The notes: a model not told the origin generated them from the sequence alone. 64,000 bases of DNA from Grimontia kaedaensis (GCF_023746615.1 NZ_CP082275.1:3224001-3288000); one strand, 5' to 3'. Positions 1 to 10,032 are shown, counted from the stretch's first letter. A program made the numbers and translations.

Positions 1-497
1 GTATGCGTCAGCGTCTGGTTATCGCGATTGCACTGGCTCTGAACCCGAAAATGATCATCATGGACGAGCCGACAACGGCATTGGACGTGGTGGTTCAGCG
101 CGAGATCCTGCAAAAGATCCACGCACTGAAAGAAGAGTTTGGTTTCTCGATTCTGTTCATCACCCACGACCTGTCACTGATGGTCGAGTTCACTGACCGT
201 ATCGGCATCATGTATGCCGGCCAGTTGATTGAGGTGGCACCATCGAAAGAAATCCTCAAAAACCCTTATCACCCTTACACCGAAGGTCTGGCTAGCTCAT
301 TCCCTCCACTGACGGGTCCAAAAACACACCTTTCCGGTATTCCAGGCAACCCATTGAACCTGCTTGAAATCCCACAAGGTTGTCGTTTCCAGGCTCGTTG
401 CGGAAAGACCAAAGATACCTGTTTCAAAGTGGCTAACACGCTGACTCAGGTAGAGCCAAACCGTTTCACCAACTGCCACCTGTTTACAGGCAAGTAA
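1..497 (+). CDS. Chitin-oligosaccharide ABC importer ATPase, OppD/DppD type (5' partial)
   Basis: This is the C-terminal part of an ATPase that powers uptake of di- or oligosaccharides across the inner membrane; the start lies before the window. The visible part opens inside the ABC signature (MRQR of LSGGMRQR), followed by Walker B MIIMDEPTTALDV and the switch histidine in ITHDLSLM. The C-terminal oligopeptide/dipeptide extension carries cysteines in GCRFQARCGKTKDTCF. OppD-family proteins are usually called peptide transporters. Here the next genes degrade chitobiose, and in Vibrio cholerae the same gene order (VC0611-VC0620) belongs to the chitobiose importer, so sugar uptake is the better reading. 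The second ATPase starts 29 bp downstream. Confidence 0.9.
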   Translation, partial: MRQRLVIAIALALNPKMIIMDEPTTALDVVVQREILQKIHALKEEFGFSILFITHDLSLMVEFTDRIGIMYAGQLIEVAPSKEILKNPYHPYTEGLASSFPPLTGPKTHLSGIPGNPLNLLEIPQGCRFQARCGKTKDTCFKVANTLTQVEPNRFTNCHLFTGK

Positions 498-526
498 TTG
501 GCTTTAGCGACTTGTAGGAGTGAGCA

Positions 527-1516
527 ATGACTAAAGAATTAGGCCAACCGATTGTTGAAGGCAAAAATCTAGTAAAAGATTTCCCTATCAGCAGTAATGC
601 GCTGAACAAGCCAATGATGCGCGCACTGAATGACGTGTCATTCAAACTGTATAAGAGCCGCGGTCTGTCGGTAGTAGGTGAATCTGGTTCAGGTAAATCT
701 ACCTCAGCAAAAATGATCGCCAAGATGTATGCACCAACCTCTGGCTCTATTGAGTACAAAGGCCGCGACATCGCGACTATCACCAAGAAAAACGATCTGA
801 TGACCTATCGCGAAGGTGTTCAGATGGTATGGCAAGACCCGTTCGGTTCTCTGAACCCAACACACACCATTTTCCACCACATCGCGCGTCCGCTGCACAT
901 TCACAAGAAAGCGAGCAGCAATCCGAAAGAACTGGAAGAACAAGTGTATGACCTGCTGAATCAGGTTGGTCTGACACCACCAAAAGAAACCGCACGGAAG
1001 TACCCTCACCAGCTTTCTGGTGGTCAGCGCCAACGCGTTAACTTGGCGCGTAACATCGCTGTGGGTGCTGAAGTTGTGCTGGCTGACGAGCCAACCTCCA
1101 TGCTCGACGTGTCTATCCGTGCAGGTGTATTGAACCTGATGGAAGAGATGAAGTTCGAAAAGGAAATGGCGCTGCTGTACATCACGCACGACATCGCAAC
1201 TGCACGTTATATCGCAGAGGATCTGGCGGTAATGTACGTTGGCCACATGGTGGAATGGGGTGACTGTGAAGAAATCATTCACCGTCCACAACACCCATAC
1301 ACACGCCTGCTGGTTTCCGCAGTACCAGATCCTTCGAAATCTATCCACACCGAGCTGGAAGGTAATAAAGGCGAGATTCCTCTATGGACGCCGGATTCTG
1401 TTGGCTGTCCATTTGCTGGCCGCTGTCTGCACGCGACAGAAAAATGTCGTGAGGCGTTACCTCCAGTGACCAAACTGGCGGATAACCACTTCGTTCGCTG
1501 CTATCTGTTCGAGTGA
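527..1516 (+). CDS. Chitin-oligosaccharide ABC importer ATPase, OppF/DppF type
   Basis: Second nucleotide-binding subunit of the same importer, predicted to pair with the preceding ATPase on the cytoplasmic face of the permeases. The 329 residues show Walker A GESGSGKST at 51-59, signature LSGGQRQR at 163-170, Walker B VVLADEPT at 183-190 and the switch His at about 221. The C-terminal extension has the cysteine pattern GCPFAGRCLHATEKC, as in its neighbour. An AGGAG ribosome binding site lies just before the ATG. The binding protein and permeases are expected upstream, outside the window. Assignment to chitobiose rather than peptides rests on gene order like V. cholerae VC0616. Confidence 0.92.
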   Translation: MTKELGQPIVEGKNLVKDFPISSNALNKPMMRALNDVSFKLYKSRGLSVVGESGSGKSTSAKMIAKMYAPTSGSIEYKGRDIATITKKNDLMTYREGVQMVWQDPFGSLNPTHTIFHHIARPLHIHKKASSNPKELEEQVYDLLNQVGLTPPKETARKYPHQLSGGQRQRVNLARNIAVGAEVVLADEPTSMLDVSIRAGVLNLMEEMKFEKEMALLYITHDIATARYIAEDLAVMYVGHMVEWGDCEEIIHRPQHPYTRLLVSAVPDPSKSIHTELEGNKGEIPLWTPDSVGCPFAGRCLHATEKCREALPPVTKLADNHFVRCYLFE

Positions 1517-1544
1517 ACCTCGGGCTAGAGTTTTAGGAGGTAAA

Positions 1545-3248
1545 ATGCAGCTGTTGATCAATCATATCGGCTATGAGCGCTTCGGCAATAAACAAGCGCT
1601 GATCCTTGCAAAGCAAGAAGTCACTGCAACACATGCCGATATTGTAGATTGCCAGACTGGGCAATCAGTGATGCAGCTGCCTGTTTGTGCTTGTGGTTCT
1701 GTAGACCAATGGCATACCGGCGACGTTTACCGTATCGATTTCTCTGCACTCAATAAGTGCGGAGATTTCTTTGTGAAAGTGGGAGACGTTTCGTCTCCGG
1801 CTTTTTCTGTCGCAGAAGGTATCCTGTTTGATCGCACCTTTTCAGATGTGATCCACTACTTCAAATCCCAGCGTTGTACAGGCACGTTTGATCAACGCGA
1901 TCTTACTGCGCCCCTTCTTGGCACAGATCGTCACGTTGATGTTCATGGCGGTTGGTATGATGCGTCAGGCGACGTCAGCAAATACTTCAGCCACCTTTCA
2001 TATGCTAACTATTTAAACCCTCAGCAAATTCCGATGGTTGTCTGGAATATGCTGAATACTCTGGAAACCCTTTCTTCAGAACTGGCTCCATTCTCTAAAA
2101 CCCGTCTGCATGATGAAGCGCTGTTTGGTGCAGATTTTCTCGTTCGCATGCAGGACGCAGAAGGTTTCTTCTACCTGACCGTGTTCGACAAGTGGAGCAA
2201 AGACCCATCTCAACGTGATATCTGCGCTTATGAAACCCAGCAAGGTCACAAGACCAATGCATTCCAGGCTGGTTTCCGTCAGGGGGCTGGCGTAGCGATC
2301 GCATCACTTGCCGCTGCCGCGCGCTTTGGCGTTAACGGCGAATACGATGTTGAGACTTACCAGAAGACTGCAGAAACGGGCTACTGGCATCTAAAAGAAA
2401 ACAATTCGTCTTACCTAGACGATGGTCAGGAAAACACCATCGACTTCTACTGCGCGCTGCTGGCAACAACAGAACTTTTCAAACTCACCGCCAGAGAGTC
2501 ATACCTTGAAGAAGCGCGTTATTGGGCAACCCGCCTTGCCGAGCAACAACAGAGTGATGAATGTATTAATCACTTCTGGTCCGCTAACGGTGATGGTTCG
2601 CGCCCTTATTTTCATGCTGCTGAAGCAGGCTTGCCTGCGATTTCGCTGATGCAATACCTTCAGGTAGAAGGCGATGACACACTCAAAGCGAAGTATACGG
2701 AAACCCTTTTCAATGCGCTGAACTTTGAGCTCAGCATCTCCGCCGAAGTGAACAACCCGTTCGGTTATCCGCGTCAGTACATCAAGAATGTCGACGCAGA
2801 AAAGCGCACCAGCTTTTTCGTGGCCCAGCGCAACGAGACCGGATACTGGTGGCAAGGTGAAAATGCGCGTCTGGGTTCACTGGCTGCCATGGCATTTATG
2901 GCCACCAGCTATGTGTCTGACGAAGAGCAAAAAGCCAAGCTTCGTGAATACGGTCAACATGCCCTGAACTGGATTGTGGGACTCAACCCTTACGACATGT
3001 GCATGTTGGATGGCCATGGCCGCAACAACCCTGACTATCTGCCTGATCTTGGCTTTATCAATGCCAAAGGCGGCGTGTGTAACGGCATTACGGCTGGCTT
3101 TGAAAACGAGCATGACATCGCTTTTAAACCGGACGGCCAGAAAGATGACATGCTGCAGAACTGGCGCTGGGGTGAGCAATGGATTCCACATGCAGCTTGG
3201 TATCTGTTAGCGATCGCTATGCAAAAGAAGGATGTTGCCCATGGGTAA
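1545..3248 (+). CDS. Glycoside hydrolase family 9 protein (probable exo-glucosaminidase of the chitin pathway)
   Basis: A 567-residue GH9 enzyme without a signal peptide, so probably cytosolic. Residues 1 to about 90 resemble the Ig-like N-terminal domain of CelD-type GH9 proteins. The (alpha/alpha)6 catalytic domain follows. WYDASGDV at 138-144 supplies the aspartates that position the nucleophilic water (Asp139/Asp143), and the C-terminal GFENEHDIAF supplies the probable acid (Glu520 or Glu522). GH9 proteins are often labelled endoglucanase. Vibrio members of this locus (VC0615 type) act on glucosamine-containing chitin fragments, which fits the neighbours. AGGAGG precedes the ATG. The 3' end overlaps the kinase gene by 8 bp, suggesting translational coupling. 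Confidence 0.85.
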   Translation: MQLLINHIGYERFGNKQALILAKQEVTATHADIVDCQTGQSVMQLPVCACGSVDQWHTGDVYRIDFSALNKCGDFFVKVGDVSSPAFSVAEGILFDRTFSDVIHYFKSQRCTGTFDQRDLTAPLLGTDRHVDVHGGWYDASGDVSKYFSHLSYANYLNPQQIPMVVWNMLNTLETLSSELAPFSKTRLHDEALFGADFLVRMQDAEGFFYLTVFDKWSKDPSQRDICAYETQQGHKTNAFQAGFRQGAGVAIASLAAAARFGVNGEYDVETYQKTAETGYWHLKENNSSYLDDGQENTIDFYCALLATTELFKLTARESYLEEARYWATRLAEQQQSDECINHFWSANGDGSRPYFHAAEAGLPAISLMQYLQVEGDDTLKAKYTETLFNALNFELSISAEVNNPFGYPRQYIKNVDAEKRTSFFVAQRNETGYWWQGENARLGSLAAMAFMATSYVSDEEQKAKLREYGQHALNWIVGLNPYDMCMLDGHGRNNPDYLPDLGFINAKGGVCNGITAGFENEHDIAFKPDGQKDDMLQNWRWGEQWIPHAAWYLLAIAMQKKDVAHG

Positions 3249-4113
3249 TTTCTTCTGTGGCGTAGACGGTGGTGGTACTTCCTGCCGCGCGCGTATTGTT
3301 GATGAACAAGGCCAGTTTTTGGGTGAAGCCAAAACCGGCAGTGCCAACATCCTTTTGGGTGTAGAACTGGCGATGGAGAACATCCAAAGCGCTATTGCTC
3401 AAGCGGCTGAACAGGCTGGCATCACCGACCTTTCCACCCTTTCTGTCGGTCTGGCATTAGCAGCAGCCGAGCAACGCTCGGCCTGGCAGGCCTTTATGGC
3501 TCTACCGCACCCTTACAAACACATGACCCTGAACACTGACGGTTATGGTGCATGTATGGGCGCATTCAGCGGTGATAACGGTGCCATCGTTATCGCTGGC
3601 ACAGGCTCTGTCGGTATCTATTTAGAAAACGGTCAACAGCATGTTGTCGGTGGCCGTGAATTCCCAATATCAGATCAAGGCGGTGGCGCGGTTATGGGAC
3701 TGCGCCTGATCCAACAAACACTGCTGGCACACGATGGTCTTCGCACCAGTTCAGCTCTGTCAGATCACGTCCTTGCGCATTTCAACAACGACCTCGATGC
3801 CATTGTTGAATGGTCTAAAACCGCGAAACCTCGCGATTACGGCCAATTCAGTCCGAAAGTATTCGAACTGGCAATGGAACGAGATGAACTTGCCATGGAA
3901 TTACTGCAAGGCTCTGCTGATGATGTGGAGCGTCTTATCCTCGGTTTGAACCGAAAAGGCGCAACGCAAATCGCGCTGATGGGCAGCATTGGTGAACGTA
4001 TTGTTCGCTGGCTGTCTCCAGCGGCCCAGTCTTTGCTGGTAAAACCCCAGGCGGATGCCATGGCCGGCGCTATTTTGATGGCGCGCGGTAACCACAATCT
4101 TTATCCGTTTTAG
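3241..4113 (+). CDS. Glucosamine/N-acetylglucosamine kinase, BadF/BadG ATPase family
   Basis: ATP-dependent kinase of 290 residues that phosphorylates the amino sugar released by the neighbouring hydrolases. The fold is ASKHA/BadF. The N-terminal phosphate-binding loop is GVDGGGTSCRAR, a second phosphate motif is IAGTGSVGIY, and GGREFPISDQGGGA is the sugar-side motif of this family. It closely resembles the V. cholerae glucosamine kinase GspK (VC0614) as I remember it. I chose the ATG at 3241 rather than the in-frame ATG at 3232. AGAAGG lies 9 nt before 3241 but directly abuts 3232, and GspK begins at the equivalent position. The start overlaps the end of the GH9 gene by 8 bp. Confidence 0.87.
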   Translation: MGNFFCGVDGGGTSCRARIVDEQGQFLGEAKTGSANILLGVELAMENIQSAIAQAAEQAGITDLSTLSVGLALAAAEQRSAWQAFMALPHPYKHMTLNTDGYGACMGAFSGDNGAIVIAGTGSVGIYLENGQQHVVGGREFPISDQGGGAVMGLRLIQQTLLAHDGLRTSSALSDHVLAHFNNDLDAIVEWSKTAKPRDYGQFSPKVFELAMERDELAMELLQGSADDVERLILGLNRKGATQIALMGSIGERIVRWLSPAAQSLLVKPQADAMAGAILMARGNHNLYPF

Positions 4114-4122
4114 AGGTGAGCC

Positions 4123-6039
4123 ATGAACTTTCGCCTAGACCTCAATGTTATTGAAGCGACGCCAAGTGAAAGTCGCTTTGCGTTAGTGCTTCATAACCTT
4201 TCTGAAACTAACATCCAGAACTGGCAGCTGACATTCAGCGCCAGCCGCTATGTGCTGCCAACGTCAGTGTCTCACGGCACCTTAAAACAGATTGGCAGTC
4301 TGTGTATTTTTGAAACGGGCGAACCTTTAAACGCAAACGATCATCTGTACCTCGAGTTCAGCCATCCTACCAAGCCTTTCTCTATGCATGATGAAGGTAT
4401 TGGTGATGCATGCCTGTTGATCACAACAGAAGATGGCGTGAAGGCCGTGCCAGTTGAAACAACTCCAATCAACCTCGGCACCCAAACACCAGAACGCCTT
4501 CCACTGACACTTCCAGAGCCGAAGGCGATCAACCTGATCCCTCAGCCAAAAGCGCTGGTGGTAAAGCAAGGCCAGTTTGCGCTGACTGACGACATCGCGA
4601 TTCAATCTGACAGTGAGATCAGCAAACCTGCTGCGCGTTGGCTGGCAGAAGAGATGTCACAACACCTTCGCCGTGATGTCACTATCAAGCAAGAAGCGCA
4701 AATCCGTCTGGTTCAGGACGAAAACCTGAAGCCAGAGCACTACCGGGTAAGCATAACCCTCCAGGGAGTGGTGATTTCAGCATCTAACGAGGCAGGCTTT
4801 GCACATGGTGTAGCAACAGTACTTCAACTGCTGCCAACACAGGCATCGCATCGGCATTATTTCGATTACGCCCTGCCATGCGTTGAAGTTGAAGATCATC
4901 CCCGCTTCGGTTACCGCGGCATGATGCTGGACTGTGCACGTCACTTCCACCCTCTCAGCCGTGTGAAAAACCTGATCAATCAACTGGCTCGCTTTAAGTT
5001 CAACCATTTCCATTGGCACTTAACCGATGACGAAGGCTGGCGCATCCAGATTGATGCGTATCCGGAGCTGACGGAAATCGGCGCCTGGCGCGGGCCATTT
5101 GAAAGCATTGAGCCTCAGTACACTTCGCTGTCCAAGATCCACGGTGGTTTTTACACCAAAGACGAGATCCGCGATGTCATTGCCTATGCTGCAGAGCGAG
5201 GCATCACTGTGGTGCCAGAAATTGATATCCCTGGTCACTGCCGTGCAGCTATCAAATCCCTGCCACAACTGCTGGTTGAAGATGCGGATACCTCAACGTA
5301 TCGCAGCATCCAAAACTACAACGACAATGTGCTGAACCCTGGACTCAAAGGCACTTATACCTTCCTGGAGACCGTTCTAAAAGAAGTGTGTGAGCTTTTC
5401 ACTGGGCCTTACGTTCACATTGGCGCAGACGAAGTACCTGAAGGCGTATGGATAGACAGCCCTGCATGTCAGACTTTGATGAAAACCCACGGCTACAAAG
5501 ACTTCAAAGATCTTCAGGGTCACGTTCTGCGTCACTGTGAAGATTTCCTTAGCACCAAAGGCAAGCAAATGTTCGGCTGGGAAGAGGCGGTGTTTGGCAA
5601 CAAAGTCAGCAAAGACACAGTGATCTTCTCTTGGCTCAACGAGCAATCCGGTCTCGACTGCATTCGCAACGGTTACAACGTTGTGCTTCAGCCAGGCCAC
5701 GAAACTTACTTGGATATGGCACAAGACTACTCGGCTTGTGAGCCGGGCACAGACTGGGCCTGTAAGGTACCGCTTGAAAAAGCCTACCACTACGAACCTT
5801 TCGCTAACTCAACCGTCACCAAAGAAGAGTTTGGGAAAGTGAGAGGGATTCAATGCGCACTATGGTGCGAGATGACCAATACCCAAAGCCGCTTCGAGTA
5901 CATGATCTTCCCTCGCCTTCTGGCGATCGCAGAAGTGTGTTGGAGCGCCAAGGAACAGCGGGACTGGGCAGATTTCCAAGCCCGTCTCAGCGGACAACTG
6001 CAGTACCTGGATCGTCTGGGTATTAACTATCGTCGGTAA
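4123..6039 (+). CDS. Cytosolic GH20 beta-N-acetylhexosaminidase
   Basis: A 638-residue GH20 enzyme that removes terminal GlcNAc from imported chitin oligosaccharides. No signal peptide is present, in contrast to the second GH20 gene at 10987. Residues 1 to about 110 form an unrecognised N-terminal domain. A GH20b-like domain covers about 135-250 and the TIM barrel about 260-630. The catalytic Asp-Glu pair is Asp436-Glu437 in HIGADEVPEGVW; the glutamate is the acid, and the substrate acetamido group acts as nucleophile in this family. HWHLTDDEGWR at about 298-307 is another GH20 landmark. The gene starts 9 bp after the kinase stop, with GAGGTGAG as ribosome binding site. Equivalent in position to VC0613. 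Confidence 0.92.
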   Translation: MNFRLDLNVIEATPSESRFALVLHNLSETNIQNWQLTFSASRYVLPTSVSHGTLKQIGSLCIFETGEPLNANDHLYLEFSHPTKPFSMHDEGIGDACLLITTEDGVKAVPVETTPINLGTQTPERLPLTLPEPKAINLIPQPKALVVKQGQFALTDDIAIQSDSEISKPAARWLAEEMSQHLRRDVTIKQEAQIRLVQDENLKPEHYRVSITLQGVVISASNEAGFAHGVATVLQLLPTQASHRHYFDYALPCVEVEDHPRFGYRGMMLDCARHFHPLSRVKNLINQLARFKFNHFHWHLTDDEGWRIQIDAYPELTEIGAWRGPFESIEPQYTSLSKIHGGFYTKDEIRDVIAYAAERGITVVPEIDIPGHCRAAIKSLPQLLVEDADTSTYRSIQNYNDNVLNPGLKGTYTFLETVLKEVCELFTGPYVHIGADEVPEGVWIDSPACQTLMKTHGYKDFKDLQGHVLRHCEDFLSTKGKQMFGWEEAVFGNKVSKDTVIFSWLNEQSGLDCIRNGYNVVLQPGHETYLDMAQDYSACEPGTDWACKVPLEKAYHYEPFANSTVTKEEFGKVRGIQCALWCEMTNTQSRFEYMIFPRLLAIAEVCWSAKEQRDWADFQARLSGQLQYLDRLGINYRR

Positions 6040-6078
6040 TTACTTCAATTTTTTGAGATTTGTAGAAGGATACATGCC

Positions 6079-8484
6079 ATGAAATACGGCTTCTTTGATA
6101 ACGACAACCGGGAATATGTCATTACCCGCCCTGACGTACCGGCGCCATGGACCAACTATTTAGGTACAGAAAAGTTCTGTACCGTTATTTCACACAACGC
6201 AGGTGGCTACTCGTTCTACAACAGCCCTGAGTACAACCGCGTGACCAAATTCCGTCCAAACGGTACCTTTGACCGTCCAGGCCACTACGTATACCTGCGT
6301 GATGACGAGACTGGCGACTACTGGTCAATCTCTTGGCAGCCAGTGGCTAAAAGCCTGGAAGAAGCGTCGTACGAAGTGCGTCACGGCCTGTCTTACTCTA
6401 AGTTCAAGTGTGAGTACAACGGCATCACCGCACAGAAAACGCTGTTCGTACCAAAAGGCGAAGACGCACAAATCTGGGACGTGAAGATCAAGAACGACGG
6501 CGACAAACCTCGTACTATCAGTGCATTCTCTTTCGTTGAGTTCTCATTCAGCCACATCCAGTCTGATAACCAGAATCATCAGATGAGCCTTTACTCTGCA
6601 GGCACTTCGTACAACGACGGTGTGATTGAGTACGACCTGTACTACAACACCAATGATTACGAAGGTTTCTACTACATGGCGTCTAGCTTCGACCCTGACA
6701 GCTACGACGGTCAGCGTGATAGCTTCCTGGGCATGTACCGTGACGAAGCAAACCCAATTGCAGTAGAGAACGGCCGTTGTTCAAACCACGTTCAAACCTG
6801 TTACAACCACTGTGGTTCACTGCACAAGCAATTCGTTATTCAGCCAGGTGAAGAAGTTCGCTTCGTGTTCCTGCTGGGCATTGGCAAAGGCGAAGGTCAG
6901 CGTCTACGTGCGAAATACCAGGATATGGCGAACGTTGATGCTGCATTTGCAGCAATCAAAGGCCACTGGGATGAGCGTTGTAACAAGTTCCAGGTAACCT
7001 CACCAAACGAAGGTCTGGACACCATGATCAACGCATGGACTCTGTACCAGGCAGAAACTTGTGTGGTTTGGTCTCGCTTCGCATCGTTCATCGAAGTAGG
7101 TGGTCGTACTGGTCTGGGCTACCGCGATACCGCGCAAGATGCGATTTCAGTTCCTCACGCAAACCCGCACATGACGCGTAAACGTCTGGTGGATCTGCTG
7201 CGTGGTCAGGTGAAAGAAGGCTACGGTTTGCACCTGTTCGATCCAGACTGGTTCGATCCAGAAAAAGCGGACGTTAAACCATCTAAATCACCGACTGTTG
7301 TTCCAACACCAAGCGATGAAGATAAGATCCACGGTATCGAAGACACCTGTTCTGACGACCACCTGTGGATTGTACCAACCATCATTAACTACATTCAGGA
7401 AACTGGCGAAGAGAGCTTCCTGGATGAGATGATTCCATACGCAAATGGTGGTGATGCATCAGTCTACGAGCACATGAAAGCAGCACTGGACTTCTCTGCT
7501 GAGTACGTAGGTCAAACCGGTATATGTAAAGGTCTGCGTGCAGACTGGAACGACTGTCTGAACCTGGGTGGCGGTGAGTCAGCAATGACATCATTCCTGC
7601 ACTTCTGGGCACTGCAAGAGTTCATCCAACTGGCTAAATACAAAGGCCAGGAAGCCGACGTTCAGAAGTACACCGAAATGGCAGCAAACCTTCGTGAAGC
7701 GTGTGAAAAACACCTTTGGGATGATGAAGGTGGCTGGTATATCCGTGGTCTGACAAAAGATGGCGACAAGATCGGTACAGCGCAACAAGCTGAAGGTCGT
7801 GTTCACCTTGAGTCAAACACTCTGGCAGTTCTATCTGGCCTGGCATCACAAGAACGTGGTGAGAAGGCCATGGACGCGGTTGATGAGAACCTTTACTGTG
7901 AGTACGGTCTGCACCTGAACTCCCCATCATTCGCAACGCCAAACGATGACATTGGCTTCGTAACCCGCGTTTACCAGGGCGTGAAAGAAAACGGCGCAAT
8001 CTTCTCGCATCCAAACCCATGGGCTTGGGTTGCAGAAACCAAACTGGGCCGTGGTGACCGCGCGATGAAGTTCTACGACGCACTGAACCCATTCAACCAA
8101 AACGACATTATCGAGAAGCGTGTTGCTGAACCGTACTCTTACGTTCAGTTCATCATGGGACGTGACCACGAAAACCATGGCCGCGCAAACCACCCATGGC
8201 TGACAGGTACGTCTGGTTGGGCTTACTTCGCAGTAACTAACTTCATTCTTGGTGTACAAACCGGTTTCGACGGTCTGATCGTAGACCCATGTATCCCAAC
8301 AAGCTGGCCTGGTTTCGAAGTTCGTCGTGAATGGCGCGATGCGACTTACAACATCAAGGTTGAAAACCCGAACAGCGTTAGCAAAGGCGTGAAATCAATC
8401 ACTCTGAACGGTGAGACTGTTGAAGGTGCAATTCCTGCACAAGCTGCAGGCTCTGTGAACGAAGTGGTTGTTGTTCTGGGCTAA
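6079..8484 (+). CDS. chbP: N,N'-diacetylchitobiose phosphorylase, GH94
   Basis: Cytosolic phosphorylase of 801 residues that splits (GlcNAc)2 with inorganic phosphate into GlcNAc-1-phosphate and GlcNAc, saving one ATP. The N-terminal beta-sandwich domain (about 1-270) is followed by a linker and an (alpha/alpha)6 barrel. The catalytic acid is Asp492 in RADWNDCLNLGGG, the same residue number I recall for the Vibrio proteolyticus enzyme. The length also matches that family. GAAGGAT is the ribosome binding site. The GlcNAc-1-phosphate it forms needs the mutase encoded next, and the free GlcNAc needs the kinase encoded upstream. Confidence 0.95.
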   Translation: MKYGFFDNDNREYVITRPDVPAPWTNYLGTEKFCTVISHNAGGYSFYNSPEYNRVTKFRPNGTFDRPGHYVYLRDDETGDYWSISWQPVAKSLEEASYEVRHGLSYSKFKCEYNGITAQKTLFVPKGEDAQIWDVKIKNDGDKPRTISAFSFVEFSFSHIQSDNQNHQMSLYSAGTSYNDGVIEYDLYYNTNDYEGFYYMASSFDPDSYDGQRDSFLGMYRDEANPIAVENGRCSNHVQTCYNHCGSLHKQFVIQPGEEVRFVFLLGIGKGEGQRLRAKYQDMANVDAAFAAIKGHWDERCNKFQVTSPNEGLDTMINAWTLYQAETCVVWSRFASFIEVGGRTGLGYRDTAQDAISVPHANPHMTRKRLVDLLRGQVKEGYGLHLFDPDWFDPEKADVKPSKSPTVVPTPSDEDKIHGIEDTCSDDHLWIVPTIINYIQETGEESFLDEMIPYANGGDASVYEHMKAALDFSAEYVGQTGICKGLRADWNDCLNLGGGESAMTSFLHFWALQEFIQLAKYKGQEADVQKYTEMAANLREACEKHLWDDEGGWYIRGLTKDGDKIGTAQQAEGRVHLESNTLAVLSGLASQERGEKAMDAVDENLYCEYGLHLNSPSFATPNDDIGFVTRVYQGVKENGAIFSHPNPWAWVAETKLGRGDRAMKFYDALNPFNQNDIIEKRVAEPYSYVQFIMGRDHENHGRANHPWLTGTSGWAYFAVTNFILGVQTGFDGLIVDPCIPTSWPGFEVRREWRDATYNIKVENPNSVSKGVKSITLNGETVEGAIPAQAAGSVNEVVVVLG

Positions 8485-8490
8485 TCACAA

Positions 8491-8519
8491 AAACGGGGCT
8501 GAATCAGCCCCGTTATTTG
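8491..8519 (+). terminator. Hairpin in the chbP-mutase gap
   Basis: ACGGGGCT (8493-8500), loop GAATC, AGCCCCGT (8506-8513), followed by a poor T tract (TATTTG). It lies 9 bp after the chbP stop and 30 bp before the mutase start. It may act as a partial terminator or a 3' stabiliser that lowers expression of the last gene. Confidence 0.5.
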
Positions 8520-8542
8520 TCTGTTTCTAAAGGAGTTCAACT

Positions 8543-9955
8543 ATGATCCAATTTGGTACCGGTGGCTGGCGTGCACTGATTGGCGAAGAGTTTACCCGCG
8601 ATAACGTGCGACTCGTTGCCCAGAGCCTTGCCAACATCATGATCAATGAAAACGCGATCGAGCCTGGTTTTGTTATCGGTTATGACCGCCGTTTCCTGTC
8701 TGACAAAGCGGCAGAATGGTTTGCGAGCGTGCTAGCTGCAAACGGCATCACCGTTAGCTTTATCGACAAATACGTTCCAACCCCTATCGTCATGTTCAAG
8801 GCGAAGGAAATGGAAACCCACTACTCGGCGTGTATCACCGCTTCGCACAACCCTGCGGATTACAACGGCGTCAAAGTCTTTATCAAAGGTGGCCGTGACG
8901 CAGACGAAATCATCACTGCGAAGATTGAAGAGCAAATCAGCCAACTTCAACTGAGCGATGTGAAAACCATCGACTTCGAAGATGCGGTTGAAGCAGGCTC
9001 GGTCAAGATCATCAACCCGATGAACGAGTTCGTGGATTCGATTATTGATTTCATCGACATTGAAGCGATCAAGAAAGCCAACCTGCGCGTGCTGATCGAC
9101 CCTATGTTCGGTGTGGCGAAAAACGCCCTGCAAACCGTTCTTATCTCTGGCCGCTGTGATGTTGACGTTATCAACGACGGTGCAAACCCAGGCTTCGGCG
9201 GTTTGATGCCATCACCAAGTGCTGCAACGCTTTATCGCCTGAAACATTTGGTTGCTCATGAAGGTTACGACATCGGTATTGGTACCGATGGTGATGCAGA
9301 CCGTCTTGGCATCATCGACGAGAAAGGTAACTTCATTCACCCGAACGAAGTCCTGTTGCTGCTGTACTACTACATGCTGAAGTACAAAGGCTGGAAAGGC
9401 TCTGTTGTACGTAACATTGCGACCACTCACCTGCTGGATAAAGTCGCCGCAGACCATGACGAGAAGAGTTTTGAAGTGCCTGTTGGCTTCAAGCACATCA
9501 GTTCACAAATGGAAGCAGATGACTCTCTAATTGGCGGCGAAAGCTCTGGGGGCCTGACAATCCGCGGTCACATCAAAGGTAAAGATGGCGTATTCGCTTC
9601 AAGCTTATTGGTGGAAATGATCAGCGTAACGGGCAAGAAGCTATCTGAATTACTTGATGAAATCTACAGCAAGTATGGCTACGCCTACACAGCTGAAGGT
9701 GATTGCACGTTCAAAGCTTCTCAGCGCGAAGAACTCTACAACAAGATTTATGTAGAAAAAGCGCTGCCAGAATTCGCTTATGAGATTGAAAAAGTCAGCT
9801 ATGCCGACGGCCTGAAGGTTTACTTCAAGAACGGCGGTTGGGCATTGGCGCGCTTCTCAGGCACCGAGCCACTACTGCGTATTTTCGTGGAGTGGGAAGA
9901 CAAAGACACCGCGGAGGCTCTGGTTCAACAAATCAAAGAGTTCCTGTACGTTTGA
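8543..9955 (+). CDS. Alpha-D-phosphohexomutase (GlcNAc-1-P / phosphoglucomutase type)
   Basis: A 470-residue phosphohexomutase that moves the phosphate between C1 and C6. In this context it probably turns the GlcNAc-1-phosphate made by ChbP into GlcNAc-6-phosphate for catabolism. The phosphoserine loop is ITASHNP with Ser101. The metal loop GTDGDADR has Asp249, Asp251 and Asp253. The sugar loop is GGESSGG, and the C-terminal phosphate loop is RFSGTEPLLRI. All four landmarks of the superfamily are intact. The motifs alone do not say whether glucose, mannose or GlcNAc phosphates are preferred. AAAGGAG lies 8 nt before the ATG. Same position as VC0611. Confidence 0.88.
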   Translation: MIQFGTGGWRALIGEEFTRDNVRLVAQSLANIMINENAIEPGFVIGYDRRFLSDKAAEWFASVLAANGITVSFIDKYVPTPIVMFKAKEMETHYSACITASHNPADYNGVKVFIKGGRDADEIITAKIEEQISQLQLSDVKTIDFEDAVEAGSVKIINPMNEFVDSIIDFIDIEAIKKANLRVLIDPMFGVAKNALQTVLISGRCDVDVINDGANPGFGGLMPSPSAATLYRLKHLVAHEGYDIGIGTDGDADRLGIIDEKGNFIHPNEVLLLLYYYMLKYKGWKGSVVRNIATTHLLDKVAADHDEKSFEVPVGFKHISSQMEADDSLIGGESSGGLTIRGHIKGKDGVFASSLLVEMISVTGKKLSELLDEIYSKYGYAYTAEGDCTFKASQREELYNKIYVEKALPEFAYEIEKVSYADGLKVYFKNGGWALARFSGTEPLLRIFVEWEDKDTAEALVQQIKEFLYV

Positions 9956-10032
9956 TGTCAAAAATGAACAGGTTAATCCACTAAATTGGCAACAATGCTG
10001 TTCATTCCTGCAAACCGAAAGGTTTTTGCAAC

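Noticed and set aside
704..1348. Long - strand frame of 214 codons opposite the second ABC ATPase
   Set aside because: It lies fully antisense to a gene with intact ABC motifs, and its translation is Cys/His/Val-rich without any family resemblance.
3232..3240. Alternative ATG three codons upstream for the kinase gene
   Set aside because: The purine-rich ribosome binding site directly abuts this ATG; spacing favours 3241.
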